64,000 bases of DNA from Bacteroidetes bacterium UBA6221 (GCA_002421685.1 DISB01000020.1:1-64000); one strand, 5' to 3'; shown: positions 52,557 through 61,926, numbered from the stretch's first letter. A program made the numbers and translations. The notes: a model not told the origin generated them from the sequence alone.

Positions 52557-55500
52557 ATTATCAGGCAGTTATTTAAACATATAATTTTTTTGTTGTCGTT
52601 TTTGATAGCCGGCAACAGCCTTCATGCGCAGGTGAATTCTGATAGTTTACGAATTGCACGCGAACGCAAGCTGGATTCGACACGCCGGGCGCAGGAGCGT
52701 TATAACGACAGCATGAAAACAGCCCGCGAGCGCATACTGGATTCCACACGCACCGCTCAGAAAAGATACAACGACAGCGTTGCTGCGGAGCGGGCCAGGA
52801 TACTTGACTCGACCCGCACGGCACAACAACGCTATTTTGACAGCATGCGTACCGCACGCGAGGCAAAAATGGATAGTGCGAAAACTGCGAGGCAACGTGT
52901 TGCAGACAGCCTTGCCGTAATACGGGAGTACAGGACGAGCAAGCGCTATAAAGACAGCGTGGCTGCGGTCCGGCAGGCCAGGCTCGACTCTATACAACTG
53001 GCCAGACAAGTGCGGCTGGATAGTATCAAAGCAGAGCGGCACCGTGTGACCGATAGTATTGTAACAGTACGCAAGGCATATACAGATAGCATAAAGGCTG
53101 TACAAAAGAAACGCTCAGATAGCCTGGCGGCCATCAGGGAATATAGAGAGAGCAAACGTTATAAAGACAGTGTAGCGGTGGTGCGCAAAATGCGATCGGA
53201 CAGCTTAAAGGCGGTCCGCACAGCATATAATGACAGCGTGGCCGCTGAACGAAAACGGGTGAATGACAGTGCCGCCGCGGTGCGCAAGGCATACACGGAT
53301 AGTCTTACTGCATCACGCCAGGCGTATTCCGACAGCCTGAAGGATGCCCGGAAAGTAAGGACGGATAGCCTGGCCAAACTGAAGGAGAAACGGGAAAAGG
53401 ATAAAACGGTAAGAGCGAAAAACAGGGAAGAAAAGGCCATGCTTGCCCTTGAATTGAAAATCAAAAAGAAACGGGAGGCGTATAATAATGAACAGATGCT
53501 GAAGAAGCGATGGGGTTTCCCAAGGTCGGTTTTTCAGAATACGTTCACCCGCTTCAATTATTACTTTAACGCCGACCAGAAAATGGACGAAGCGCTGGAC
53601 AATATGCAGCGTTTCCGGCGGGAAAATTATGATTCCCTGCTGGCTTTGTTCCCCTTCAACCCCGACAGGGATTCGGCGGTATTGGCCCCGGATATGGACA
53701 GTATCATCCAGAAAGCTTCTCTGGGCATACAGATACACGACCCGCGTACCAAGTGGGGCGATGACCTGTACCTGTTGCTGGGGCAGGCATATTACTACAA
53801 GGGCGACTATAAAAATGCCGGCGATGCGTTCAAATACATAGTGAGCCTGCGTGATAAGAAAAAGAAGAAAAAACGCAGCGATAGTAAAAGCTCGGTGGTG
53901 CAGGAGGAGAAATCAGGCATCGGGAAACTATTGTCACACCAGTCGGTGCACAACGAGGGTATACTATGGCTTTCCCGGGTTTTGACACAGCAAAACAAAG
54001 GTGCCGATGCAGAATCTATACTTGACCTTGTGGAGACCGACCCCAACTTCCCGGGTTCGTTGACGGGAAGGATCGCTTTGGAAAAATCGTTCATCAGGCT
54101 AAACCAGCACGACTACCGGGGCGCCATAGAACCGTTGGACGTAGTGGCTAAAGACAAGCAATTGCCCGACTGGGTGAGGATGCGTGCGGCATACATCAGC
54201 GGACAGTTGCACCAGCAGTATGAAAACTACACGGCTTCTGCGGAAAGTTTCGACAGGGTATTGGATATGCACCCTAACATTGAGATGGACTTCTATGCTA
54301 AAAAGAATATGGCAACCAGCCTGATGCTGGCCGGGGGCGAACAGGAAGACGCCGTAGCCATGCTGGAAAAAATATTAAAAGACGGTAAATACTCGCAATA
54401 TTATGAGCAGGTGTATTACCTGCTGGGCAGGTTGTCAATCAATGGCGGAAGTACAGAAGAGGCGATAGCCTACCTGCAAAAAGGTATAGACGCTCCGAAA
54501 ACAACACCAGGCCAGAAAGCAGTCTCGTTCGCTACACTGGGGGATATTTATTATGACCTGAAAAGGTACCAGGATGCGAAAAACTCATACGACAGCGCGT
54601 CTGTTTATATGAACGAAGCGCCGGAGAGTAACCTGATGAACACTGCCCTTCGCAGAAGCGTGGCGCTGGGTAAACTTACAGGTCCCCTGGATACCATCAG
54701 GCACAACGATAGTTTATTGCACCTGGCTACCCTCGATGAGCGGGAACAACGCAGTGTTATAAGAAAGTATATAAAATTGCTGGAAGACAGGAGGGCCGAC
54801 AGCATATTCCAGGCTGAAAATGCCGGCCTTACCGCCGCCATGAAAAACGCGGGTAATAATAATAACACCAATAAAAATAATTATGCCAATTGGTACTTCT
54901 CTAACCCCGCGCTGATGCAAAAGGGGTATAACGAGTTTAAGCAGAAATGGGGCAACAGGCCTTTGGCTGATAACTGGCGCAGAAGTAGTGCCGGAGGTTT
55001 TGCCCGCGATAACCAGGGCGGCGACGGTGATGAGGAGACCGGCATGGATGCTAACGGAATACCCACCGAAGAGACACTGATGGCCGCAATACCCAGGGAC
55101 GCTGAAAGTAAGGAGAAAGTGCTTGCCGATATCCGTAAGGCTTATGTATCAGCAGCTAATGCCTATGTGCAGGACCTGGAGGATTATCCACCCGCGCTTC
55201 AACTGCTTGATACGCTTGACCTCCGCTTCCCCAAACACGAATATGATGCGGAAGTACTTTACCTGCGTTACCTGGTAGCCCTCAAACAAAACCGCTACGA
55301 CGATGCCGGGAAATACAGTGCACAACTGCTTAGCGAACATCCGGACAGCAAATGGGCCAAACTGGTGAAACCAACTGAAGATGGCCAGGGACTGGATACG
55401 GGAGAAGGCGTTGTGGCTCACTACGACAAGACTTATAATCTCTTGCTGGATCATGAGTATGAGGCTACTATCCCTATGGCAAGAGAGGGACGTGAAAAAT

Positions 55501-56198
55501 ACAATGTACCCGTTTACAATGAGCGCTTTCATTTAATTGAAACCATTGCGCTGGCTATGCTGGGAGAGTTTGCAGGAGCGGATTCCTTACTTTCTGCTTT
55601 TATGGCCCGTCATACTGACCCTAACGATTCGCTGCGCCGGTGGGCCGAAGCCGTACAGAGATACATACAGGACAATAAGCCGAAACTGCCGGTTGCGCCG
55701 CCACAGGGTGCCACCGCGGCGGGGGGCGGTGCAACAGATGCAACTGCAGCAGGGGGCGGGGTAACGGACGCAACCGCAGCCGGAACAGTACAGGCACCGA
55801 CAACTCCGGCGACCGACGGTACCGTAGGTGCTGTTGCTTACCGATATGATCCCAACGAAGAGCACCTGGTCATATTCAGCTTTAAAAACATGGAGCAGCG
55901 CACCAAGGGCGTACAGGTGGCTATTGAAGACTTCAACAAGTTCAAGTTCGGGTCGCTGCAGTTGCAGACAAACATTAATATGCTGAATGCCACCGACGGG
56001 GTTATATCTGTCAAATCCTTTACCAATCGCAACCAGGCAGTGATCTACCAGAACAGCCTGAAGAAGACATCCCAGATATTCAGGGAATATAAGGCCGGCG
56101 AGTACGAGGTAATGATGATATCCTCGTCCAATTTCAATAAACTGATGGCCGGCAAAGACCTGCAGGGCTATATCCGTTTCTATAAGTCTAAATATTAA
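52557..56198 (+). CDS. sprE: SprE/PorW-like T9SS component with N-terminal 11-residue repeats
   Basis: About 1200 residues; TPR protein of the SprE/PorW family, needed for type IX secretion and gliding in studied Bacteroidota. Diagnostic block near residue 770 (counted from 52590): ANWYFSNPALMQKGYNEFKQ then KWGNRPLADNWRRSS, as in SprE. TPR-like helices span ~375-700 and ~855-1000, and a C-terminal domain (EHLVIFSFKNMEQRTKG to YIRFYKSKY) follows a Gly/Ala/Thr-rich linker. N-terminal repeats occupy residues 18-269. Start is uncertain: no ATG or GTG exists after the in-frame stop at 52527. TTG 52590 leaves a signal peptide without basic residues; reading from ATT 52557 gives basic RQLFKH before the hydrophobic FLLSFLIAG and a cleavage site at HAQ. 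I give the longer form. Confidence 0.82.
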   Translation: MIRQLFKHIIFLLSFLIAGNSLHAQVNSDSLRIARERKLDSTRRAQERYNDSMKTARERILDSTRTAQKRYNDSVAAERARILDSTRTAQQRYFDSMRTAREAKMDSAKTARQRVADSLAVIREYRTSKRYKDSVAAVRQARLDSIQLARQVRLDSIKAERHRVTDSIVTVRKAYTDSIKAVQKKRSDSLAAIREYRESKRYKDSVAVVRKMRSDSLKAVRTAYNDSVAAERKRVNDSAAAVRKAYTDSLTASRQAYSDSLKDARKVRTDSLAKLKEKREKDKTVRAKNREEKAMLALELKIKKKREAYNNEQMLKKRWGFPRSVFQNTFTRFNYYFNADQKMDEALDNMQRFRRENYDSLLALFPFNPDRDSAVLAPDMDSIIQKASLGIQIHDPRTKWGDDLYLLLGQAYYYKGDYKNAGDAFKYIVSLRDKKKKKKRSDSKSSVVQEEKSGIGKLLSHQSVHNEGILWLSRVLTQQNKGADAESILDLVETDPNFPGSLTGRIALEKSFIRLNQHDYRGAIEPLDVVAKDKQLPDWVRMRAAYISGQLHQQYENYTASAESFDRVLDMHPNIEMDFYAKKNMATSLMLAGGEQEDAVAMLEKILKDGKYSQYYEQVYYLLGRLSINGGSTEEAIAYLQKGIDAPKTTPGQKAVSFATLGDIYYDLKRYQDAKNSYDSASVYMNEAPESNLMNTALRRSVALGKLTGPLDTIRHNDSLLHLATLDEREQRSVIRKYIKLLEDRRADSIFQAENAGLTAAMKNAGNNNNTNKNNYANWYFSNPALMQKGYNEFKQKWGNRPLADNWRRSSAGGFARDNQGGDGDEETGMDANGIPTEETLMAAIPRDAESKEKVLADIRKAYVSAANAYVQDLEDYPPALQLLDTLDLRFPKHEYDAEVLYLRYLVALKQNRYDDAGKYSAQLLSEHPDSKWAKLVKPTEDGQGLDTGEGVVAHYDKTYNLLLDHEYEATIPMAREGREKYNVPVYNERFHLIETIALAMLGEFAGADSLLSAFMARHTDPNDSLRRWAEAVQRYIQDNKPKLPVAPPQGATAAGGGATDATAAGGGVTDATAAGTVQAPTTPATDGTVGAVAYRYDPNEEHLVIFSFKNMEQRTKGVQVAIEDFNKFKFGSLQLQTNINMLNATDGVISVKSFTNRNQAVIYQNSLKKTSQIFREYKAGEYEVMMISSSNFNKLMAGKDLQGYIRFYKSKY
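52641..53396 (+). repeat. 22 tandem 11-residue coding repeats (hendecads) in SprE/PorW
   Basis: Units follow the pattern DS-x4-R-x4, e.g. DSTRTAQKRYN, DSVAAERARIL, DSTRTAQQRYF, for about 252 residues. Twenty units are 11 residues; two are 16 (DSLAVIREYRTSKRYK and DSLAAIREYRESKRYK), 71 residues apart and almost identical, which suggests a block duplication. An 11-residue period favours a long, slightly right-handed coiled coil or single alpha helix. Confidence 0.85.
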
Positions 56199-56290
56199 CA
56201 GTTGATAAGTTAATATTTATCGCAGCTTAATTTCTTTTTATCCCTTATTCCTGCCGAAATTTGTAAATTTATTAGAAGCATGATTTGTTC

Positions 56291-58546
56291 ATGGAGACGA
56301 CCATTTTGGATACATACAGAAAAAGCGAAGACGAAGAGAAGAAACTAATACTCAGGGAGTACCGGGCGCTGCTACGCGCGCTGAAACTCCGGATAAAAAA
56401 AGGGGACAGGCCCAGGATAAGAAGGGCGTTTGAAATAGCGGCGGATGCACATAAAGATACCCGTCGGAAATCAGGAGAACCCTATATACTGCACCCCATA
56501 GCTGTGGCCAGGATAGTAGTGGAGGAGATAGGTATGGGCGTTACGTCGGCCATATGCGCCCTGCTGCACGACGTAGTGGAAGATACGGAAATAACCCTGG
56601 CTGAGATAGAAACGGAATTTGGTTCTGACTACGCTAAAATAATTGACGGCCTCACCAAGATATCTACCGTGGTGGACATGAAATCGACCACCACTGAACA
56701 AGCTGAGAACTTCAGGAAAATATTGCTCACCCTGGCGCACGACCCGCGTGTGATACTCATAAAACTGGCTGACCGCCTGCACAACATGCGTACGCTGGAG
56801 AGCATGAGCCGCGAAAAACAGCTCAAGATTGCCTCCGAAACGACCTATATATATGCACCTATGGCGCACAGGCTGGGCCTGTACGAAATAAAGTCGGAAC
56901 TGGAAGACCTTTCGCTGAAATATACCCAACCCGAAGTGTACGCCGATATTATGCAGGGTCTTAGCGAAACTAAACGCGAACGCACCCGCTATATCAACGA
57001 GTTCAGTAAGCCCATAAAAGAAACCCTGAACGAAGAGGGTTTCAAATACGAAATATACGGGCGGCCCAAGTCGGTCCACTCTATATGGAACAAGATGCGC
57101 ACCAAGCACGTATCCTTCGAGGAGGTTTACGACTTGTTCGCTATAAGGATTATCCTCGACTCGCCCCAGGAGAAAGAAAAAGAGGATTGCTGGAAAGTAT
57201 ATTCGATAGTGACCAATTTTTACCGCCCCAGCCCCGACCGCCTGCGCGACTGGATAAGCGTACCCAAGGGGAACGGTTATGAAGCATTGCACACTACGGT
57301 AATGGGCCCCGGCGGGCGATGGGTGGAAGTTCAGATACGCACAGTACGCATGAACGAAATTGCGGAGAAAGGCGTAGCTGCGCACTGGCGTTACAAAGAA
57401 GGCCACCCCGGCTCGCCCGAAAGCAAGCTGGATAGCTGGCTGGAACACCTGAGGGATGTATTGAGCAACCCCGATACAGATACACTCGACTTTCTGCAGG
57501 ATTTTAAACTCGACCTTTTTACCGAAGAGATATATGTGTACACCCCCAAAGGCGATATGCGTGTATTGCCCAAGGGTGCTACCGCAGTCGACTTTGCTTT
57601 TGATATCCACTCCGAACTTGGAGCCCGCTGCATCGGCGCCAAAGTGAATTATCGCCTCGTAGCGCTGAGCCACGAATTGAAAACGGGCGACCAGGTAGAG
57701 ATCATCACATCTTCAAAACAAAAACCTTCGGAAGACTGGCTGCAATTTGTGATAACAGGAAAGGCCAAGTCGCGCATAAAATATTACCTGAAAGAAGAAA
57801 AGAGAAAGATATCGGAAGATGGTAAAGAAATATTGCTGCGGAAATTGAAACATATGGGCGTGCCTGCTTCGCAGCACAACCTCAACGAGATAACCGCCTT
57901 TTTTAAGAAACCATCGCCGATGGATGTATTCTATGGCATAGCGGTAGGCAGCATAGACATAAAAGAGTTGCGGTCCTTCACCGTGCATGGCGATAAGCTG
58001 ATACAACCGGTAAGGGAGGTGAACCTGGATACAAAACACCTGGTGTCGGAAGAAGAGGTGTCGAAGAGTAAACCGGGTAAGGGCGGCGAACTTGTTATTT
58101 TCGGCGAAAGTTCGGACAAGATATTGTACAAGCTGGCGCAATGTTGCCAGCCCATTCCCGGCGACGACGTTTTTGGTTTCATTACCTCCGGCGAAGGCTT
58201 GAAAATACACCGTACTGACTGCCCCAATGCGGCGCAATTGCTGGCCAACTACGGCCACAGGGTAGTGAAGACCAAATGGGCGAAGAACAAAGAAATATCA
58301 TTCCTCACGGGTGTGCGTATCATCGGCCTCGACGATGTGGGTGTGATACAAAAAATAACCAATGTCATCTCGGGCGAGCTGAAAATGAACATGCGTTCCA
58401 TCAGTATCGACTCGCACGATGGTATTTTTGAGGGCACTATCATGGTGTATGTATATGATACCAAAGAGCTCGACGTCCTTTGCCGCAAATTGGGCGCGCT
58501 GCATGGAATTAATAAAGTAGTAAGGCTGGAAGCCAAGGGAGAATAA
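56291..58546 (+). CDS. rsh: Bifunctional (p)ppGpp synthetase/hydrolase (RelA/SpoT homologue)
   Basis: Stringent-response enzyme, 751 residues. The hydrolase HD domain is intact: HPIAVARIVVEEIG near 68, then ICALLHDVVEDTEIT with the HD pair and ED, and LADRLHNMRTLESM near 158. The synthetase has YGRPKSVHSIWNKM near 250, VYDLFAIRIIL, and NGYEALHTTVMGPGGRWVEVQIRT near 325. TGS begins YVYTPKGDMRVLPKGATAVDFAF near 415, and the C-terminal ACT domain has VRIIGLDDVGVIQKITNVIS near 676. The longest frame starts at TTG 56285; ATG 56291 is used. As the only long RSH here it probably both makes and degrades (p)ppGpp. Confidence 0.95.
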   Translation: METTILDTYRKSEDEEKKLILREYRALLRALKLRIKKGDRPRIRRAFEIAADAHKDTRRKSGEPYILHPIAVARIVVEEIGMGVTSAICALLHDVVEDTEITLAEIETEFGSDYAKIIDGLTKISTVVDMKSTTTEQAENFRKILLTLAHDPRVILIKLADRLHNMRTLESMSREKQLKIASETTYIYAPMAHRLGLYEIKSELEDLSLKYTQPEVYADIMQGLSETKRERTRYINEFSKPIKETLNEEGFKYEIYGRPKSVHSIWNKMRTKHVSFEEVYDLFAIRIILDSPQEKEKEDCWKVYSIVTNFYRPSPDRLRDWISVPKGNGYEALHTTVMGPGGRWVEVQIRTVRMNEIAEKGVAAHWRYKEGHPGSPESKLDSWLEHLRDVLSNPDTDTLDFLQDFKLDLFTEEIYVYTPKGDMRVLPKGATAVDFAFDIHSELGARCIGAKVNYRLVALSHELKTGDQVEIITSSKQKPSEDWLQFVITGKAKSRIKYYLKEEKRKISEDGKEILLRKLKHMGVPASQHNLNEITAFFKKPSPMDVFYGIAVGSIDIKELRSFTVHGDKLIQPVREVNLDTKHLVSEEEVSKSKPGKGGELVIFGESSDKILYKLAQCCQPIPGDDVFGFITSGEGLKIHRTDCPNAAQLLANYGHRVVKTKWAKNKEISFLTGVRIIGLDDVGVIQKITNVISGELKMNMRSISIDSHDGIFEGTIMVYVYDTKELDVLCRKLGALHGINKVVRLEAKGE

Positions 58547-58571
58547 CCTGCTTCCGCAGAAACAGAACAAC

Positions 58572-60116
58572 ATGTTGACAGGAAAAAGCACAAAAGAACT
58601 ATACAACGAATATACAGACGTAACGCAAAAGGCAGCCGACCTGGGATATGCCTCCGCGGTATTGGGTTGGGACCAGGAAGTGTACATGCCCCCCAAAGGT
58701 TTCCCCTACAGGGGCAGGCAACTGGCCACGCTGGCCTCGCTGGCGCACGATATGGTGACAGGCGACAACTATGGCAACCTTTTACAGGAGCTTTCCAACA
58801 GGGGAGATATGAATGATGAGCAGGCTGCCAACATTCGCCTGAGCCTGGAAGATTACCAGAAAAGCAGGAGGCTGCCTACCTCGTTCATTTCGCGTGTTAC
58901 AGAGCAGACAAGCGTCAGCTACGATGCATGGATAAAGGCGCGTAAGGAAAATAATTTTCAGTTGTACGCGCCGGAGCTGGCAAAGATGATAGCGTTGAAA
59001 ATTGAGCAGGCGCATCTTTATGGCTACGAACAACATCCCTACGATGCGCTGATGGACGATTATGAAAAAGGTGCTACCGTTGCGATGCTTGACCCCGTTT
59101 TTTCAGATGTAAAAAAACAACTGCCCCCGCTGCTGGATCGTATCAAATATGCACCGCAGGTAGATGATACATTCCTGCAACGGTATTACAACAAAGACAG
59201 GCAGTGGGAATTCTCGATAGAAGTACTGAAAAAGATCGGTTACGATTTTGAGGCGGGAAGGCAGGACTTATCCGAGCATCCTTTTACTACTTCCTTTGCG
59301 CCGGAAGATGTGCGTGTAACCACAAGGGTGGACGAACATGATTTCGCTTCGCTGCTGTGGAGCAGCATACACGAAGGTGGGCATGCCTTATACGAACAAG
59401 GGCTGCCTGCCAGCCAGTACGGCCTGCCTTTAGGCGCTGCCGCTTCACTCGCTGTGCACGAATCTCAGTCGCGGCTGTGGGAAAACTGTGTAGGAAGGGG
59501 CATACACTTTTGGAAATATTTTTACCCGCAATTGCAAAAGGCTTTTACTGTACAACTGAACGACGTGCCTTTGGAGCAATTTTACAAAGGCATCAATAAA
59601 GTACAGCCCTCGTTGATAAGAACTGAGGCGGATGAACTCACCTATCATTTCCACGTGCTGGTACGGTACGAGATAGAAAAAGCGTTAATATCAAAAGAAC
59701 TGGACACGGCAGGTCTGCAGGAAGCGTGGAATGCGGCATACACTAAATACCTGGGTGTGACTCCGCACGACGATAAGCAAGGCGTGCTGCAGGACGTGCA
59801 TTGGGCGCACGGCAGTTTTGGCTATTTCCCCACATACTCCCTGGGCAGCTTTTATGCCGCACAGTTCTATGCACAGGCAAAAAAAGATATTGCAGATATG
59901 GAACCACTGCACGAACAGGGTGAGTTCGGAAAACTGCTGCATTGGCTGAGGGCAAAAGTGCATGTGCACGGCAGGCGATACCGTTCCGCCGAATTATGCA
60001 AACTGGTAACGGGTGAGGGCCTGGACTTCAATGCCTTCATGCAATACGCACAGGAAAAATACACCGACGTTTACGATATAAATATGCCTCATGAAGGCGG
60101 AGGTAAGAACACATAG
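58572..60116 (+). CDS. M32-family metallocarboxypeptidase (carboxypeptidase Taq type)
   Basis: 514 residues, cytosolic (no signal peptide). Zinc motif HEGGH at 267-271 in SSIHEGGHALYEQG, with the downstream HESQSRLWENCVGRG (third ligand Glu, residues ~297-311) and IRTEADELTYHFHVLVRYEIEK near 350, all diagnostic of M32. HGSFGYFPTYSLGSFYAAQF near 412 is the YSLG region that shapes specificity. It removes C-terminal amino acids with broad preference. It begins 25 bases after rsh and overlaps the next gene by 26 bases. Confidence 0.93.
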   Translation: MLTGKSTKELYNEYTDVTQKAADLGYASAVLGWDQEVYMPPKGFPYRGRQLATLASLAHDMVTGDNYGNLLQELSNRGDMNDEQAANIRLSLEDYQKSRRLPTSFISRVTEQTSVSYDAWIKARKENNFQLYAPELAKMIALKIEQAHLYGYEQHPYDALMDDYEKGATVAMLDPVFSDVKKQLPPLLDRIKYAPQVDDTFLQRYYNKDRQWEFSIEVLKKIGYDFEAGRQDLSEHPFTTSFAPEDVRVTTRVDEHDFASLLWSSIHEGGHALYEQGLPASQYGLPLGAAASLAVHESQSRLWENCVGRGIHFWKYFYPQLQKAFTVQLNDVPLEQFYKGINKVQPSLIRTEADELTYHFHVLVRYEIEKALISKELDTAGLQEAWNAAYTKYLGVTPHDDKQGVLQDVHWAHGSFGYFPTYSLGSFYAAQFYAQAKKDIADMEPLHEQGEFGKLLHWLRAKVHVHGRRYRSAELCKLVTGEGLDFNAFMQYAQEKYTDVYDINMPHEGGGKNT

Positions 60117-60585
60117 CGAACAGCTCTCGCCCGAAGAACTGCAATTTCTTGTCGATAAGGACGAAAAAGAAACGCGTACGTTCTACCGGGCCATACGTGT
60201 GTTTATGGTTGTCTGTTTCATCATCCCTTTCATCGTGGCCTGGATGCGCGCCATGGATGGAGATGAGCACCCTTTCGAACTGGGGGCCTATTTTCTCGGC
60301 GTGGCCTTCCTTCTTTCTTTTACCGGTCTCTGTGCATGGCTGGCATACCGCCGCAGCCTGCAAAAGATAAAAACCGATATCAGGAAGCGCAGCAAAACGG
60401 TAGAACGGGCAAAAATCACCCGCAAACAATATATGCCGCACAACCATGCCTATTATTTCTACCTCGACAGTCCTACCAAACTGAGTATAGAAGTGTCTGA
60501 AAGCGACTATTATATGCTGAACGACGGCGACGAGGTGAACATTGAATATTCAACAAATTCCAAACTGTATTTCGGGTATTTTTAA
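60091..60585 (+). CDS. Two-span membrane protein, function unknown
   Basis: 164 residues. An acidic N-terminus (SPEELQFLVDKDEKE), two hydrophobic segments (FMVVCFIIPFIVAWM and LGAYFLGVAFLLSFTGLCAWLAY) and a soluble C-terminal ~75 residues with KITRKQYMPHNHAYYFYLDS and SDYYMLNDGDEVNIEYS, resembling a small beta domain. I do not recognise a family. The 26-base overlap with the M32 gene and the rimM promoter over its stop codon tie it to this run of genes. Confidence 0.65.
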   Translation: MKAEVRTHSEQLSPEELQFLVDKDEKETRTFYRAIRVFMVVCFIIPFIVAWMRAMDGDEHPFELGAYFLGVAFLLSFTGLCAWLAYRRSLQKIKTDIRKRSKTVERAKITRKQYMPHNHAYYFYLDSPTKLSIEVSESDYYMLNDGDEVNIEYSTNSKLYFGYF

Positions 60586-60590
60586 CTTTG
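60583..60590 (+). promoter_or_regulatory. rimM promoter -7 element overlapping the preceding stop codon
   Basis: TAACTTTG matches TAnnTTTG; its first three bases are the stop codon of the membrane protein gene. It ends ten bases before ATG 60601, so rimM-trmD can be transcribed independently. Confidence 0.5.
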
Positions 60591-60600
60591 CCGCACATTT

Positions 60601-61107
60601 ATGCTGAAAGTAGGAAAAATAACAGGGGTGCATGGGCTGCATGGCGCCGTGGTATTGCGGCAGATAATTGACAATACGGAATGGCTGAAGAAGGGCGATG
60701 CCTTATTCATCGAAATGAAGCGCGAAAGCTTTATACCGTACTTTGTAGAATCGGCCAAAGCTGCAAATGAAGCAGAATATATCATCACCCTGGACGATGT
60801 GCCCAATGCGGAAGAAGCAAGGCAACTGGTAGGAAAGACAGCCTGGGTGAAAGAAGATGTGCTGGAAACCGCTAAGGTGGATAGCCCGCTGCTGTACATA
60901 GGGTTCAGCCTGGTAGATAAGCAGAAGGGTAGTATAGGCATTATAGAAGATGTAATGCTGATGGGCAGCCAGTGGATAGCCAGGCTCACCGTTCAGGGGA
61001 AAGAGGTACTCGTACCCCTGGCCGAAGATATGATACTGGAAGTGAACATGAAGAATAAATTCATCAGGATGGACCTGCCCGAAGGCCTGCTGGAGGTATA
61101 TTTGTGA
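60601..61107 (+). CDS. rimM: 16S rRNA processing protein RimM
   Basis: Ribosome 30S maturation factor that binds S19. 168 residues with the N-terminal RimM barrel (VGKITGVHGLHGAVVLR near 3-20), the ARQLVGKTAWVKEDVL linker near 78 and the C-terminal PRC barrel (YIGFSLVDKQKGSIGIIEDVML, then LVPLAEDMILEVNMKNKFIRMDLPEGL). Next comes trmD after 66 bases. The usual upstream neighbour rpsP is not present in the window. Confidence 0.95.
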   Translation: MLKVGKITGVHGLHGAVVLRQIIDNTEWLKKGDALFIEMKRESFIPYFVESAKAANEAEYIITLDDVPNAEEARQLVGKTAWVKEDVLETAKVDSPLLYIGFSLVDKQKGSIGIIEDVMLMGSQWIARLTVQGKEVLVPLAEDMILEVNMKNKFIRMDLPEGLLEVYL

Positions 61108-61173
61108 GTGCAATAATGGATTATCTTTCCTTTTACCACTTACGCCTTACCACTTACAACTTACGACTAAAAC

Positions 61174-61860
61174 ATGCGCATTGATATAATCACAGTATTA
61201 CCACAACTGCTCGAAAGCCCCTTCAGCCACTCTATACTAAAGAGGGCGCAGTCTAAGGGCTTGCTGGAGGTACACACGCACAACCTGCGCGACTATACCC
61301 CATATAAACAGGCCCAGGTAGACGATTACCAGTTTGGTGGTGGGGCAGGCATGGTCATGATGCCTGAGCCGCTCGCTATACTGATAGAAAAGCTACAGGC
61401 TGAACGGAAATATGACGAGGTGATATATATGACGCCTGATGGGGAGACCCTGAAACAGGGCATGGCTAACTATTTGTCGCTCAGGGAGAACCTGTTGATC
61501 ATATGTGGCCATTACAAGGGCATCGACGAGCGCATCCGGGAGCATTACGTAACTAAGGAAATATCCATAGGCGACTATGTGCTGAGTGGGGGAGAGCTGG
61601 CTGCCGCCGTGCTGGTAGACGCCATAGGCAGGCTGATACCGGGTGTGCTTAATGACGAGACCTCGGCCCTGTTCGACTCGCACCAGGACGGTCTGCTGGC
61701 CCCGCCTGTTTACACCCGCCCGGCCGATTTCCGCGGCTGGAAGGTGCCGGAGGTGCTGCTGAGCGGCGACCCCAAAAAGGTGGACGAGTGGAGGCACGAA
61801 CAATCGCTGAAACGCACGGCCGAAAGGCGCCCCGACCTGCTGGAAGACGCCGGGGAGTGA
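61174..61860 (+). CDS. trmD: tRNA (guanine37-N1)-methyltransferase
   Basis: SAM-dependent methylation of G37 next to the anticodon, preventing frameshifts. 228 residues with the TrmD knot: MRIDIITVLPQLLESPFSHS start, VDDYQFGGGAGMVMMPEPL near 50, ICGHYKGIDERIREHYV near 110, and EISIGDYVLSGGELAAAVLVD near 130 with the SAM-binding loop, then RLIPGVLNDETSA. The C-terminal helical domain has YTRPADFRGWKVPEVLLSGD. rplS follows with its own promoter. Confidence 0.97.
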   Translation: MRIDIITVLPQLLESPFSHSILKRAQSKGLLEVHTHNLRDYTPYKQAQVDDYQFGGGAGMVMMPEPLAILIEKLQAERKYDEVIYMTPDGETLKQGMANYLSLRENLLIICGHYKGIDERIREHYVTKEISIGDYVLSGGELAAAVLVDAIGRLIPGVLNDETSALFDSHQDGLLAPPVYTRPADFRGWKVPEVLLSGDPKKVDEWRHEQSLKRTAERRPDLLEDAGE

Positions 61861-61874
61861 TTGTTGTATATTTT

Positions 61875-61905
61875 TTTGTAAAAACAAATAAACCCATTAC
61901 CTTTG
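61875..61905 (+). promoter_or_regulatory. rplS promoter
   Basis: TTTG at 61875-61878, 19-base spacer, TACCTTTG at 61898-61905; 21 bases before ATG 61927. The clearest full-consensus promoter in the window. A TTG at 61903 inside it would lengthen the frame and is rejected. Confidence 0.8.
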
Positions 61906-61926
61906 CAGACCCAAAATGTATTCAAA

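Noticed and set aside
52641..53396. Regularly spaced 33-base repeats resembling a CRISPR array
   Set aside because: They are in frame, diverged, without unique spacers, and encode the 11-residue repeats of SprE/PorW.
56471..57673. 400-residue minus-strand frame
   Set aside because: Antisense to the clear (p)ppGpp synthetase gene; Phe/Tyr/His-rich and without motifs.
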